A DNA stretch of 64,000 bases from Malurus cyaneus samueli (lineage: Eukaryota > Chordata > Aves > Passeriformes > Maluridae): NCBI GenBank assembly GCA_009741485.1, contig CM019217.1, positions 35,047,157-35,111,156 on the forward strand, read 5' to 3'. The translations under genes and the position numbers were made by a program. The notes under the pieces are model-generated. The model saw nothing but the letters and a program-made list of their open reading frames with translations, did no database searches and had not been told where the DNA came from. This document shows positions 26,691 to 41,808 of the stretch, in pieces (the first letter of the stretch is position 1; each line of letters starts with the position of its first letter).

Positions 26691-26826
26691 GATCATAAAG
26701 TCATAGAATGGCTTTGGGTTGGAAGGTGCCTCAAACATCATCCAGTTCCAAATGTCCTCTCATGGGCAGGGACATCTTCCACTACACCAGGCTGCCCAAG
26801 GTCCCATCTAAACTGACCTTGAACTG
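26691..26826 (-). mobile_element. CR1 LINE 3' end fragment, minus strand
   Basis: It begins with 'tcatagaatggctttgggtt', the reverse complement of a CR1 3' terminus. It continues with 'ggaaggtgcctcaaacatca', 'tcttccactacaccaggct' and 'gcccaaggtcccatc'. Only about 136 bases survive, so this is a severely 5'-truncated copy. Confidence 0.88.
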
Positions 26827-29800
26827 TATAGAAGATATGTAATGAAGATAAGCATGGAGTATATAAAATTTGACCATCAAATAATAAAGCTATGAATTTC
26901 TTATTTATTAAAAATGTGCATAATTGCTTTTCATCAATTTCTATCTTTTTTTTCCCAGACTTGGAGAATGTAAAATTTCATTAAAATGAAAATGAATATG
27001 ATTTAATTCATAAAAATGGTTCTCTGAAACTGCAGTGTACACAGAATTTACCTTTTATTCATACAATAAAACCTATAGAAAGTGCTCACAGATTTTGCTT
27101 TCAGAGAAATGTCTCTTTGGAGTAACAAACTTTAAAAACTTCTCATTTAAGCTGCTTTCACTATTTTTAGCAGCAGACCTCTGTATTTACTAATAAAAAA
27201 TATTTAATCAAAAAGCACCATTAGTGCTGATGTCAGCTAAACACAGAATAAAAGCTTTACATTTAAATATTTCAGAGTGTATTAACACCTTTTTTAAAAC
27301 CGTCTCTGTATTTGGAAGCGATAAAATGCACCATTTCCTGGTCTCTTGTGCTTCATGGTAAGAAACTGATGATTCATTCTTGGAGCTTTGGACAATTCAT
27401 GTGTACTGAACAAAATACACCCTTGCAAAGGAATACAGGAGTTTTTATGTCCCTTTCAAACACTGAGCTTTGTGTTCTTCTGAGTAGCAATTGCAGCACT
27501 CTCACTCTATTGGGCTAATAGACATGTGGTTTTTTTTGCTGTACATAACAGCGGAGCTCAGAAACTGAAGTATGAAATTTCAGTTTATGAGGATATATGT
27601 TACAATTTCTGGCAGAAAAGTCAGCAGTAGCAAAAGATGCCATCCTATTTAAAAAAAAATAAAATATGTGGGGGGTACACAAAAGTCCATTAGAATGTTT
27701 GATTCTTCCTTTTTTCCTTTTGACAGATGCAATTTTCATCCAGAAAATAAGCCCCTGAAGAAAAGAGATGGAGATGAATCCAGTGATTCAGGAATGTTTA
27801 GGAAATGTCTTGTGCAATGGGAGTAATTCATATCGATAGGTCCTTAAGGAGAAATCCTTAAAAACATCCATATATTTAGAAAGACATTATAAACCCTTGT
27901 TACAAAGTTGTCACCTTGTGAATTTTTTAAGGCTACAGATTTTACTCTTGCAAAGAGAGCTCCAGCTCGTTTCCAGTTGCTCCTGATCTGTACTGCTGCA
28001 TGTTCAGTGTCCATTCTCAGCCAGACTGTATGAGGAGGGGATCTCTTTCCCTAGTGGGGAGAGCCCGATCTCTGCAGGAAGGGAACATTAGCTCACTGGA
28101 GTTTGGTGCTTTCCTCTCTCCATCTTCATTCGTAACCGCAGTCCCAGCTCAATTAAGCTGGGTAGCGCTCTTGATCAATGTCCTTGTAAATTCAGATGCA
28201 CCATTTTGCAGATTTTGAAGTGAGAAATATGGCAGATATTAGCATGGGACCTATCCTTCAGGAGGAGTCTAAATCCCACCAAGACCAATAAAAATGAAGA
28301 ATTTAAGGGTATTGTTAGCCTCAGGTCCTCAATGTCAAATCATGAATTCAGTTAAATCTCAGGGATTTTTGCCCACAATCTACTCCATCTAATTAAAAGA
28401 AAGGCATTGGGTTATACAGCAAAAGATAACCACCTCTGTTTCCAGTGAAGCACCTTTACCTTCTGAAATCATGCTTTATCAGGATTTTTTTAACAAATGT
28501 TTTTAAGGAGAACATGAAATCAGAAACAAGTTACACAGCTGAAAAGTGAGTGGACATGCAGGCACGTTTTCAGCACACTATAATTTTAAACTTTTACTCT
28601 CATTTAGTTCTTGTTCTTTCAGAAAAGTACTAGAATATGCTACCTCTAAAGTAGAAAGAATTTAAAAGATTATTTTTTAAAAACCAAAAGAAACATGAAT
28701 TTGGTATAACTGACCTTGATTTGGCAGAGAATGAGAGAAGCCTTGACTGAATAGTGCTTGATGTTCCTACTCATTGTATTTTTTTATGAATTCTAAGAAA
28801 AATAAAAAAGTGAAACAAACTTCAAGCAAATCTTTGCAGCCATAATGCTACTTTACATCTGAAAAGCAGCTGTTCTAGTATTTGAATTACCATCATAAGG
28901 CACTTTTATTCAAGAAAGTGTAATAAAAAGCCACCTATAACACAAAGATTTTCCCTGAGAAAACCTTTTCCCATTACTTAACATATACTACTCTTTAGTG
29001 TGTGAATATGATGGTGTTTATATTCACTGAATGTGAAATTTTTTCTAATTCTGTGGCCAGAATACTTTCAGGGAACACTAAGCTTGCAAATGCATTTACT
29101 CTGTTATTTTGAATATTTGCACACAAATGTAGGACAAACTTTGAATTTCTTATAAGGGGACATTCTTCTAATTCCCATAGAGAAAGAGTAGGTCACTCAA
29201 GCTGATACTGCAGGCAGCAGTTGCATCACTTATTATGTGTCATGTAGGGAAGAATAAAGTAATAGACAAATATATATTATCTCTTGGGATATTTTAAATT
29301 ATTAGTCACATATAGTGAATTACTCATTGGGATATTCTGTTTTATTTAAATAAGATGGTAATAATGTTGTTAATCCCATTATACAATGAGTTTTGTTATC
29401 CAAAAACACAATTGAACAGCCTGTGGTGGTCCTGTTGGACTGAAAAATCTAGTTTGAAAGGCACTGCTAATGTTTGTCAGATTCAGAGATCCTTATCTAG
29501 TAGTGAGGGGTGCTTAGGTGTTGAAGTTAATGCCAACCTTTTCAGCCACTCCATTACGGAAGCTAGCCAGGCTAGAATTTGACATAAAACTCCAGTCAGT
29601 GCTCAGTAGCTTTAAATCTGTGCCCTCATTGAACTTAGCATCTTAGGAAATTGTCAGTGTTCGTAGTAACAAATTCTGTCTCTATTCACAGCCAGTTAAG
29701 GAGAAAAATCTCACCAGCTCTGCTGCGTGTGTCAACAACTTTCAACACAGGTTAAACTGTAAGCAAATCACTTTTCTGTCTGATTTCAAGTTTTAATTTC

Positions 29801-31536
29801 TTCCAGAATTAGTACTAGCCTGAGGGGATTTCACAAAAAGAAAATTAGAAGGCAGTGCCTTATCAGGCAAAAAGGACAGGAAGAGGAAAGAGGGAAGGAG
29901 GAAAAGAGAAATTGGAAAACGGTTGCCAACTAGCTCTGTGAATTTTACATTATATTAACAATGTCTAGTACACAAATGCTTTGGGGGAAATACATTTATC
30001 AATGTATTTTTAAGGCATGATTTATTTCTTCACATACATCATTACATGTACTAGGATTGCTTGTCTTAGATGGTTTATAAAAAAAAATGTAGTACCTAAT
30101 ATAAACTGAGACAAAATATTTGATCATAAAGCTGAAAATTGTCTGATATCATAAGTGAGAAGAAAGTAATAGACACTTTAAGTTCCCACTTCCCCACATT
30201 ACACTCATCTTTCTATCAATATAGCTCTTAAATAGAAAGTATCCTTTTACTTTAAGTGTTAGTATAAAGCAAGTAGTGTGTCAAACTAAAAAAAATAACT
30301 TTGTATTTTTTCTACTACTATAATATACAAACACAGTTCTGTATGAGCTATGAAAAAAATGCTTACCAAAATACCTAAAAGGTGTAGCTGCTCTGTCTTT
30401 TAATAGATAGACTCAGCAATGTGAAGAATAATACAAAATGAAAAAAAATATAGAATTCATTTCTCAAACTAACTGAAAACTGATCAGTGGACAGCAAAAA
30501 GAATACCTGTGCATTTTTCCCACCAGATTTTCCTGCATTATCCTGCAAACTTCTGTGAAATTTGGTAAGACATAAAACAATAGGGTGCCTTAAGGTCCCT
30601 TGGCCATGGCATGTAAAACTTCACATCTTCTGTGCATTCCAGTGACTCTGAAACACCCAACACATCTCTGAGTAGGCACAAATTACGCAGATCAGTCAAA
30701 AAAATGTTGGTACTATTACGTTATAAAAAAATCAAAAGGCAGAGGTCTCTTGGCAAGCATTTACATCACACTGTGAATAACGTTAGTAATTTTTCATAGT
30801 TAAATGTGCATTTACAAAATAATTGCCCAGTTTTAGTACACAGAGTATAAATTTTGGTACCTTACAAAAACATAGAAAGCTCAGTAAGGTTTACTGTTTG
30901 ACAAATATCAGCTTTCAACTGCAAGTTCTTTTTGTAATGTAAAAATAAAAAGCTGCAAAAAAGTTACACTGAGGAAAATCTTTTTCTCTTCTTGAGCTGA
31001 ACTGGAAATCATCCGAACTGTTAAGTGACATGGCACTAGGGACAACAAACATCTTTATTTCTGAGTAAACAAAATACATGCTAAAAATATCCCCGAAGAC
31101 TAAATAACGTGACTAAAAATATGAGCTTAAAAGTACATCCTTTGACAATGATATGGTTTTTTGCACCTAATTTAGAATATACTTTTTATTATATTAAGAT
31201 TCTTAGTGATTGAAATTAGATACTGCAGAGTACTGCATTGTAGCTAAAGTGATATACTTTATCTTAAAGTTTAAATTAATGGAGCTCTGTTTTTACATGG
31301 AAAAATGAGCTTCATTCAGTTATGCAGTATTTCAGGGTAATCTTCAGAAGTACTGATTAAGTAATTGCACTGTAAAAGAGCTCATGTTCTGCTTCTGACT
31401 CCAAATGAAATTTTCTTCCTAGAATTAGAGAAAGGTTTTCCAAAAGCTTGAAATCTCTCCTAGTGATTTTTTCCGTAGAGGTCACTTGAAAAGTTTTTGA
31501 CCTTGAAAAGTATCAAAGCCAATATTTTTCTTATTC

Positions 31537-31565
<29 letters not shown>
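31537..31565. repeat. poly(A) homopolymer, A29
   Basis: Twenty-nine consecutive A residues followed by an A/G-rich stretch to about 31595. No retroelement body is recognisable upstream. Confidence 0.9.
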
Positions 31566-31570
<5 letters not shown>

Positions 31571-32722
31571 GACGTAAAAAAAAAGAAAAGAAAAATATTG
31601 TGCTCTCCAGTACCTTAGCTTTTAGTGGGTTTTGTGTCATGTTAAAAGGCTTTCATGAAAATTCTAATCTATCCAGAACAATATCATATATAAATCATTT
31701 ACAATCTGTTCTTTCCTGCCAAAGGATATATTGATTCTACAGAATAATAGCATTTGTCTTTTAAATATGTAACATCTTTCTGGATACATTTTGCCATGAA
31801 GTACAGATGGTGATTATAGATAAGCTTAAAAATAGCACATAAAGGACATGGGGAAAAAACCCACCAAACATTAAATTCTGCTGTATGATGTTGAGGATAA
31901 TGGGGAAAGCTGAAAGCCATAGCTATGTTTATGTTTTCTGTACAGCAAGAGGAAATGGCAGAAAGTCAAACAGCCTCGCTGGAGATTCAGAATAAAAGTG
32001 TCAAAATGGGGAGAAAGGAGCAGAGGAAATAATTTAGAAAAGCACAACAATCTAGATAACAATCATAGTAAAGTCAGACAACTGTGAACCCCAGTTTCAG
32101 ATGTTAGAATAGCTGAAAGCAACTATTGTTGCTTCCACAATAAAGGCACTTCCATATACAGACCCTTGATGCCTAATGGCGATTATTAGGATGGTAGACA
32201 GAGAAAGAGAAAAAAGTTATCAGTCCTTCAGCTGCCTGCCCTTTAACAAGCCAGTGGGTCTTCAGCGTGTTGATAATCAGAACGGCATTGCAGGGACATA
32301 TTTCAACACAACAGGGTAGTCTCCACAAGAAGAAAAGTAATCAGAAACTGATTTGACTCAATACACCGAATCCTTCCCTGATGTTACTTCAAATCACTTG
32401 TGTTTTCAGAACAACCTGATACACTAGAAATGCATGTTCCCTCTGTCAAGTGAACATGGTATACTTGCAGAAAGAATTTTCAAAGGCTTATCTCAAAAAT
32501 AGTGAAGTACAAACCTCATACCAAAAGTGTACAGTTTTGTTTTACCAGGAGAGATTTTTAGCAGACTTCCTCTTCCTGGATGACAAGAAATAAACAAAGT
32601 ACAGTGTTGTATAAGATGAGGTAAGGGGAAGAAGGAAAACAGCTAATTTCTTTACCAATGGTGTAATGAAGCTAATATGACTTTTCTAAACTCAGGCTGG
32701 TATCCTACTTAACACTAAGCAC

Positions 32723-32769
32723 TACCTGCTATATTAAAAGCATTATTTTTACCTGCTATATTAAAAGCA
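32723..32769. repeat. 20-bp direct repeat, 27-bp period
   Basis: The unit tacctgctatattaaaagca occurs at 32723-32742 and again at 32750-32769 without change. The two are separated by seven T-rich bases. Confidence 0.85.
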
Positions 32770-35213
32770 ACAGTCTAACCATTATATAACTGAAAATAAT
32801 GGGAAAGGTGCAAACACCTCAGCAAAACTTACTTTTCAGATATTATATATTAGTTAGGGTGCTTTGATTTGGGTTGGACTGAACACATACTTACATGTCA
32901 GCTGAAACAGAGATATTATGAAGCGCTCTATTTTTACTGGAAGTTAACCCAAGTGCTATTATTCTGTGTGAGAAACAATCAATCCAAGTGCTGCCTGATA
33001 CTGCTAATGCTTTGCAATATATCAAAACCCCTTTTGTTTTATTTACAAAACCTAGACAATGACAAGAAAAGCCAATGCAGTGAACAAAGCAGCATACTTA
33101 TTACAGGATATTGAATGTATGGAATAAACCATAAAGATGGTTATAGATATTTCCCATGAAAAGAAAAGAAAGTAATATTTTAGGTATTAGCCCTTTTTTT
33201 AAAATATTGAAAATATATTTGGCCTTTGTTTATTTTTTTATATATTTAAAGACTGTCTCTACTTTGTCTCTGCAAGTGTACATGCAAATGTAAATATACA
33301 TGATTTTGTGTTTGTAAATATACAAATGCATATGCATATGTGTCTTATCAATTTTATTTTATATCCATGTACATCTGAATTTAGAATCATCTAGGTTTTA
33401 ACAGTCTTTTGCTTATTACTTCTTCTCCTTAAGTTACTGATATTGTTTTCTAGTTTTAGAACTAATTTAATCTGATCACTTGTGAATAGCAGTGGCTGGA
33501 GAATTTGAGAACAGAATAATTTTTCCTTAATGAGCGATCTACTCACAATGAATACAGAACACAAGCAAGAGCATTACATTAGATAAAATATATATGAAGG
33601 GCAGCTCTTTAATGATTGATCGAAGTTTATTTCAAATCATTGACTTGTATCAGGATTTTGTTCTGAACAATAATTATTTAATAGAACATTCAGCCAAAGA
33701 CTGAAAAATACTGGTGTGTTCATAGCTACTGTCACACAGGAAATAACTCACAAAATAAACTGTGACCATAAATAATATGAATACATTAAAAAATCTCACC
33801 ATTTTCTGTATTTGTACACATGAAAGATTCTAATAGATTTATTGTAAAAATTATTCTGCATACAGTGTACGCATCATGTGGGGAAATATATATATTCAAG
33901 TTATTTACAGAAATCAGAGTTCATTTTAGGCTGCTGTGATTTTCCAAGGAAAATGTCTTCATTTAAATATATATACGAATAGCAGATTGCGAAACTGAAT
34001 ATTTCAGTCAAGAAATTATATCAAGGGACAATTTCAGAGCTCTTACCTTGTGCTATAGTACCCATTGGCTGATGACTCTTTATGAGTTCCATCCACAAAG
34101 CAGCTTTGTTTTTCAACTTAAATAATTTGTTTAAATAATTTTTTTTTGAGAAAAGACTCTTTTTTTTTATATATACATATCATGAAAAGACCCTTTATAA
34201 AACAATACACTTTGAAGAAAAAAGTCATATTTCAATAATTTCCAGACAGTAGCAAGGAGATTTACAAATGGGAAAAATAGATGGGTAAAATATTTTGCTT
34301 CTCTCTTGAACTTTTCTTGTAAAGTTCTGAACACAAACTTCCTTAAAGTTGTGAAATTCTGAAGTTTCAAATCTAAGAAGGATTTGAATGACAGTAATCA
34401 AATTCTCATCTTTAACGTTTTCCAGAAATCTGAATACAATATAAACTTATTGAGAAGTATTGCATACTCAGTCTTCCCATTCCCATCTTCAATTTGTGCT
34501 TACGAATGAAAAACGAAGGCAACTATGCAAGTGTGATAAAGAAGGAATAATTCTGCTCACTTCTTGACTGTAAAATGAATTATAAGAGCAAGAAAATGTC
34601 TCTTCCCAGCCCATTGCCACATGTGGACAAGCTTAGGGATTTTAGCTGGAGTTGACAAGTTACCATTTACATTCTCCATCTCATTTCAAGGTGTCACTTG
34701 GGGAACACAGGCTTTGAAGCCTTTTTATTTTCTCAAGGTGTGGTATACCAGGCTTCAAACAACTTTCCTCGTCAAATGTTAAGCTTACAAAGCCTTACTT
34801 GGTAGCTATAATGTTATGATGGAATCCTAAAATAAATATTTCATCTCTTTGTATTTATTTAAAAGTAGTATTAATTTTAATACTAATTCAATTTTCAGAT
34901 GCTTCTTACTAATAAGAAAATTTATTTCATGTTTCTTTCTAAAGTTATTCTTAATTATTTGCTTTGGATACTCTTTCATTTAGAACTAGCAAGTGACATT
35001 TGACCTGGTTTTAGGTTTTTGTATTCATTGTTGATCAATTGGTAACAAAATTATGAATTATTTTCCATCTCTTACCACAAATATTTCCACTGTATTTTCA
35101 GCAGTCAAAACCATGGCTGAGTATTCATCCTCTATGGCTTGTGATTGGTCACTTTAGTTGTAATTCAGAATGACTGAAACCTTTGGAAAAGGAGATTAAT
35201 GAAAAGGGAATAA

Positions 35214-35338
35214 TTAAAAAAAAAAAAACAAACAAAAAAAACAACAACAAAAGAAAAACCTACCCCAAAACAAAACAAAAGAAACACCAAAACTGAAAAA
35301 GAGATTAACAAAAAGAGAACAATAAAAAAACCCAAACA
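35214..35338. repeat. A-rich (CAAA/CAAAA)n low-complexity tract
   Basis: About 125 bases of A-rich sequence with interspersed C and G (caaa, caaaa and caacaa units). It could be an expanded and decayed poly(A) tail, but no element is recognisable beside it. Confidence 0.8.
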
Positions 35339-37445
35339 CTCATGTTTACATAGGAATATTCTGCCTTAAGATCATAGCTGTTGATATAGGCAAGACAAAG
35401 GCCACTGATGCCAAAGGTCACAGAAAGCTCACTTAAGATGCTGAACCAGTATAATTTCATTTTTTCCCACTCTCATACTTTCCCCCAGGTCTTGTGAGTA
35501 ACTAGACTAGGTGGACTAGTAAGATTAGACTAAGTGGATTTGTGTTTTCACATTTCATACATTTTTATGTTTTGTTTCTATCGCTACCCATTCTCAAATC
35601 TTTGTGAGAGGAAACACCCATGTGATAAAATATCTAAGAATCCCTGTGTAGCAAGTAATAAGTGAACACATTAGAACTGCAAAACAGTTAAAAACGGATA
35701 ATTAATGCCAATCAGCACATTCTTCTATGATTTTAAAAATATTTATCTCCTTCTTTGAATTCAAAATATTGCAGTACAAATTAAATAATGCTGTAATATT
35801 AACAGACTGATGGGAGGTGAGCACTAGCCATGGAAGAAGAAGTGGAAATTATACCTATTTCAAATTATTAAAAACATTAATTTAATAATCTAGAAACACA
35901 ATTTTCATATTTCAAGGAGTTGTATCTTTCTGTTAGAAAAAAATGTTTGTTACTATCCTCTCAGTGGTATTTCTGTAGCTTTTGTTTTGATATTAAAGTT
36001 ATTAAACTTGCCGCTTCTATTCTCATTACCAGAATATTTTATGGGTAAATCCACTTAAGGAACCTATTGTGCTTTATGATCAAAATGGAAAATGAAGCCA
36101 GGTTATAATAAGCCATTTAATTTTTAATGAGCTGATTGAGACCCAAGGTCATAACAAAGGGCACAAAATAAACAAACAAAAAACCCAAACAACAACTAAA
36201 TTTCTAGCACAGACCACTAATGATAGCACCCCACACATGACCTGGGCAAAAAAATATTTGGCAGAGTACATCTAAGAACTAGTCCAGTTGTATTTTTTAA
36301 TTTCTTTCAGAACTCTGACTAAGTCTAAGTAAGGTGTAGCACATTAAATAATACAGAAGCACATAAAAATGCATGAGTCTTGTTTTCTGAAAATAACTTA
36401 GCAAGGATGTTTATTGAATGTAGATTTCACAAGCTCAGGTTTAAATGCCACAGCTACAAGCTAAGCATTTAACCCTCTAATATCTTCTATAACACCTTAC
36501 CACATAGTTAACTACAGTCTTGGAATATAATTCTACCGAATGCTGCATGTAACTTCCACTAATGTTTTTGGGATTTGGCTTTCCAGTCTTCAGAAATAAT
36601 AAATAATGGGTGAGTTGAACCTTTACCCAAACATGGTGTCCTTGCTTTCTTTACAGTTTGTAAACTGAGTTACAAAATTTTATTATTTTTGCATAAAGCC
36701 TTGATTAAGATTTTGCTTGGTATATTCTTTGATTTTTACTGGTGGACTTTCTTACAGCTTTCTCTAGCTGTAGAAATATTTATGCCACTAAGTCCTCTAG
36801 TAAGCACTTTATGTCCACGACACACATCATTTTGCCCTGACAAAAATGCTCTATGTATTGCAGGTAATGTCCTTATGAAACACACTCTGTCTCATTTAGG
36901 AAATATAAAATTTAAAATTAAATTAGATATACCTTTACTCCTAGCAGTCTATAAGCAATAGAGAAGATGCTAATGAGTTCTGCAGGTTCTACAGGTAGTC
37001 CATGGATCAAGTCCTGCCCACAGGATGCTTTCATCTGCTTTACTAGCTTTTCTCTAGGGAAGAGAAGCAACTATTTGAGCAGATAATTGCTGCTGGCACA
37101 GCCAGGTACTTTATCATGGTACTGTCACTGCCTTCACTCTCTGAGTGGGAAGTGAGAGGAAAGAAGCAAGGAGGACACACAAAACTTGCCGCAGTGAAAG
37201 AGAAGGAGAAAAAGTACCCCTGCAGAGCTCCAAAATAATTCTCTCTAAATGGCAGTAGCATAAAACCCACAAGCAGGCACATGCCCATGCTGGTGTCACC
37301 TGGCAGAGCCATGAACTGCAACTTTTATGAAAGTCAAAGAATCTAAAGGAAGACGTGAAGTCCAGCTCCAGTGGCTCTTGTGGTGACAACGACCCTGCTT
37401 AGAGAGTTACCCACTTCCTCAAAACAGTTTTTCTTAGTAAAATGT

Positions 37446-37477
37446 CCTTCCCTCCCTCCCTCCCTCCCTTTCTCTCC
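37446..37477. repeat. (CCCT)n microsatellite
   Basis: Five nearly perfect ccct units in a pyrimidine-only run of about 30 bases. Confidence 0.85.
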
Positions 37478-38015
37478 ATTAGTAACAGCATATGCCAACT
37501 CACTTCAGTTAAGAGTTGGACAATAGAAAATGTTTAAGAATTGGCTGTCTAGTAAAGTATTACCAAAAAAAGTATCTAATGTATTTCATTCATCTACAGG
37601 TTAAGATCAGAGGAGGAGAGGTGGACAACAGTTCTACATGGTCCGGAGGCTTCCTACAGACCACAGAACACAATTTGAGAACCACTAACTTATGCAATCC
37701 TGTATCAGTTATTTAAATACATACTAATATGAAAAACATCAAAATGAATGTAATCTTATGTCCTATTTGTATATTATATTACCCATTTCAAGTGTGTTGC
37801 AGAGTGAAATCCCACTTTTTAGCTATACAGGAACAAGGCATGGCCTTATCTCTCCTGTTAATAAGAACAGCCTGTCATAACAAGTGTAAATTGTGAAATT
37901 CATCAAAGGATATTTTGCTGTTTCCTTGCCTGGTGTTTTCCTCCCATTATCTTTAAATAAATGTACTGGTCACTGCCTCTGAGATTTTGTCTACATAAGT
38001 TGTTATTTCTGCTAA

Positions 38016-38070
38016 AAATGAGAAAGAAGAGGAGAATAAAAAGAAGGAGGAGGAGGAGAAGGTAAAAAAT
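38016..38070. repeat. purine-rich (GGA/GAA)n tract
   Basis: About 55 bases composed mostly of A and G, including four consecutive agg units. Confidence 0.75.
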
Positions 38071-41000
38071 AGGATGAATTCTCAGTGAGGAGGTTTTATT
38101 TGCAGAAAGAATCTAAAAGAATGAGGAGGGGGAATGGAAATTATAAAACATATAAGGAGTAAGTTAAGAGAGGACTAAGAACTCAGAGTGTAGAGATAGT
38201 ATGAAGTTAAGCAAAGTGTTTAATTTGTTGTTTCAATAGAAAGGATGTTGTACAAAAAAATGTGATAGGACATAATTTTAAATATGGTGTACATAGGCAG
38301 ATTATCCACTGCTTGCACAGTGCGAGTTTCTTTACTGTGTTTTATTTACATATTATTCTCATAGTGCGTTACTCTACCACACTTGAAAGGGTTGTCATCA
38401 GTAACTCACCAGCAGTAGAGGAACAGGCTTGAAAGAAATGCTTCAATCTTATTCTGAAGGTGCACAGAGATGGACACATTGCTTCACACCTTTTGGGGGA
38501 AATTAAAGAGACCAGACAACTCTGATATAAAACATTAAATGCATTTGTACTTGCCCAACTGATGTTAGAAAAGCTTTAAAATGGTTTTCCACTTACTTAA
38601 AAAAAACCTGTAAGAAAATGGTTATTATCACTTAGTTTTGAATTGTTTAATATATCATTCAACAAATATGGATTATACATTTTTTTTTAAGTGCCAGATA
38701 TAATCTGGTTATTTTGTTTGATTATTCAATGTGAATTAAGATTACATTTTGCTTTATTTTTGGAGACTTCAAAAGACCCACTTTCTCATTTTGTTTAGAC
38801 GGTTGTGGTAAAAAACCCAGATCATTTCCTCAATCTAAAATTCTAAAAACCAGTACACTGCTTTCTGTTATTTTTCTCTTCAATTCCTCTAACCTATCCT
38901 GACCTCTCATCAATTTTCAGAAACTCTACCTCTGTCTTCAAGGGTTTTTTCTGAATTTTGGATTGTCAGCTGAAAGCACGAGCAAAAAAACAAGCAGCTG
39001 CAGGTAACAAGATTTGATAGTAGCAAAAATTACATGTAAGACAAATACCCAGGACCATATTGGTCATGATGAAAGTAGGTGTCCATTAACATAGAATGTA
39101 GTGACAAAATGGTATAAACACACTTCAGATTAACATCAAAATAACTCCTGAAAGCACTCTGGAGTAGCATTGGATCTAGAGAAATCACTACCATTTACCA
39201 GGTAAAAGAAGCTCAAACTCAATCTGTATTTGTCAATATCAGCCTACTGGATGCAGTTTCTGTACCTGTATGATGTACTTCCTGCACAGGTAAGAGAGTG
39301 ACAGCACAGACATATTTTCATCTGTTATAACATGTAAACCCAACAAACTTAATACCATACTTTGGCAGTAGAAGTGTAGAGTAAAAATATCCTTAGTCAC
39401 AGTTCTGAGAATGGCAGAAATTTGTCATAGACTGGAATTTGTAGTCTCCTGTGCTCAAAATGCCAAAAAACTTGTCAAATTTTTCAGTCAAAAACATTCT
39501 TTTTTTTTTACAAAGTCTTGACATTGAACGAGTATAGTCAGTGACTTTGTACAATACAGGTCTGGAAAAGACATGGTGTGAAATTATATTTGAAAAAGCA
39601 ACACTAACACCACGTAGGTCTTCGCACATTATCTGAAAGTAGGACACAATTTCACAGCAATTCAAAGATGCCAGCAGTATCTATTACAAATAATCGTGAT
39701 GCAAACTGAGATAATTATTGTGGCATTTCTCCTTTCCAATGCTAGGAAAAGATCTAAACTCAGTCACTCAAGTGCTGTGTTGTGCAATCTGTCTTCCTAA
39801 AATTTTCATGTGAAATTATTAAGAAAGCAACACTACACACATGATCCTTTTCAAACAGCATCAGTTCAAATTACAGTCTTTGCTTGCTGCCCATTGACAT
39901 AACTAAACATTTTGACAGTGTGAATTATAGGGGACTCTTGAAGTTTTTGCAGAACCGTGAATACCCTGCAAATTTCATTTCTGACACACCTAAATCTCAG
40001 TAATAAGATGATAGTAAGATAGGTGGAAAATGTAAAGACCTCTTTAATATCATAGTTTCCATACTCTTACACCTCCTCTATGTTGTGCAGATGGAAGCAC
40101 CTTGTGCCACTGGCAGAGCTATATTTGTTCGGTTTCTTACTGATGCAAGTTGTTCAGTCTGTAGACACGTGTGGCTGATTCCTTCATTAGGGAGCTTCTT
40201 TTTGCTGATGACTGTGAATTGGTAGCTCACTCAGTCAATAACATTCAATTTACTATTGATGACTTTCCTTGGGCACACTATCCCTTCCCTTTGGAAGCAC
40301 CAAACCAACCAACATGGTGACACAAGCACATGCACTCAGTTTTACACTTAGCAAAATTTTCTCAAACCTATAGTATGCTTTTCATGTTTGAATGCAATTC
40401 AGATACAGACAAATCATGAAACTGCTGCCACAATGCATAAATCTTAACTCGAAATATCAGAGTATTAACTGTGCAACTTCAATGCCAGCCCCCAGACATG
40501 CACTGAGCATTTATTTTCAAACACTGCAGTGTGTTCTTGAGGCTTGTTCTCCCTATATGGGAAATTCAGTTGCACAGGCAACACAGGCAATGTTTCTATG
40601 TACCAGGAAAATGGAAAAACTGAATCCTCAAAACAGCACGATCCTTAAACAACAAATATCAAACTCATTTCCTGATTCCAAAAACTTGGCTTTAACAAAG
40701 ATCAGACAATATGGCCCAATTCATGGATAGTTCTGATTATCTTTTGGTGCCTTCTTCCAAGATACTCAAGGCACACTGCACTGTCCATTGCAACATAATA
40801 CAGGTATTCTATGCTAACCTGAGAACAAGGCCGTTTACAGAGAAGCAGATTCAGAATTTGTGGCTAATTCTGATTAGGTTATGATGCCTTTCTAAAGTTT
40901 CATGATTACATTTTTCACCACAATGCCACAGCCTTCCCTGTTGCTAAAATGGAAATGAATTAACTTTTCTGCATTCACTGGGCTTACCAGAGCAAGAAAA

Positions 41001-41750
41001 GATATTGGTGGGCTTTCAGGCAGCCTGGACTACAGATCAATAGTCCTTCCAAAGAGAAAAAACTGCACAGAAATTTGGACTGTCCTCCTCTCTTCTGCTA
41101 CAATATATTTCCTGTTACATCAATGTGACTCACAGTAGTGTGTGGGTTTTTTGGAACAGCTGGGGTAGCCCAAGGGATCCTAGTGACCATCAGCCAAATG
41201 CCCAATCAGATGTAAAAGAAGCTTCAGTCACACGAAACACAACACAATGTTCAGTAATTTTCTTGCAGCTTTTCTCTTTACACAGATCAACCCCTAAGTA
41301 ATAAACCTCTCTGCTAAAGACAACAGAGCTAATGAGCTTTGCTGCACCATATGTCCATCAGCTAGGCCGTAACTGCTCCCTGTGTCTCCTGGTATAAGTG
41401 GCAACAAAGCAAGAAGGACCATTATAATATTTTCAAAAGTTAAAGATTCCATTTCCTCTGCATTAACTCTGCTAAAATCTGCACATGTTCTTCTGGGGCA
41501 TGTGAGAAAACTTCCACAGTCTAAATGAAAAAAGTAACTGTTAGACCACTTATACCTCATGATAAATCATTTGTATCCAAGTTTATTTCCTATGTCTTTT
41601 CTGAGTGATAAAATAATACCCTTCTTTAATGGCTCTCTCTTTTGTTTTGTTTTGCTTGTTTTAAATAAGTTCCCTTTTATTGTATGAATTGTTGCATCTA
41701 CTTAGTGACTGACTGAAAACCTGTATTTTTCTTTCAAGGAATCAAAGTTT

Positions 41751-41808
41751 GTATGGCAGTACTTTTAACTATAATTGACGTATGGCAGTACTTTTAACTA
41801 TAATTGAC
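41751..41808. repeat. perfect 29-bp tandem duplication
   Basis: A 29-base unit beginning gtatggcagtactttt and ending ataattgac occurs at 41751-41779 and is repeated without change at 41780-41808. Perfect identity suggests a recent duplication or an assembly slip. Confidence 0.92.

Larger units (their letters stand above)
26827..35213. other. AT-rich single-copy stretch, no gene recognised
   Basis: No coding gene or interspersed repeat was recognised in about 8.4 kb. An A29 tract lies at 31537-31565 and a 20-bp direct repeat at 32723/32750. The segment around 28000-28200 is less AT-rich than its neighbours but no family or gene could be assigned. Confidence 0.5.

Noticed and set aside
40392..40730. 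112-codon plus-strand frame as a gene
   Set aside because: No recognisable motif, splice signals or promoter; this length is not exceptional in a 64 kb window.
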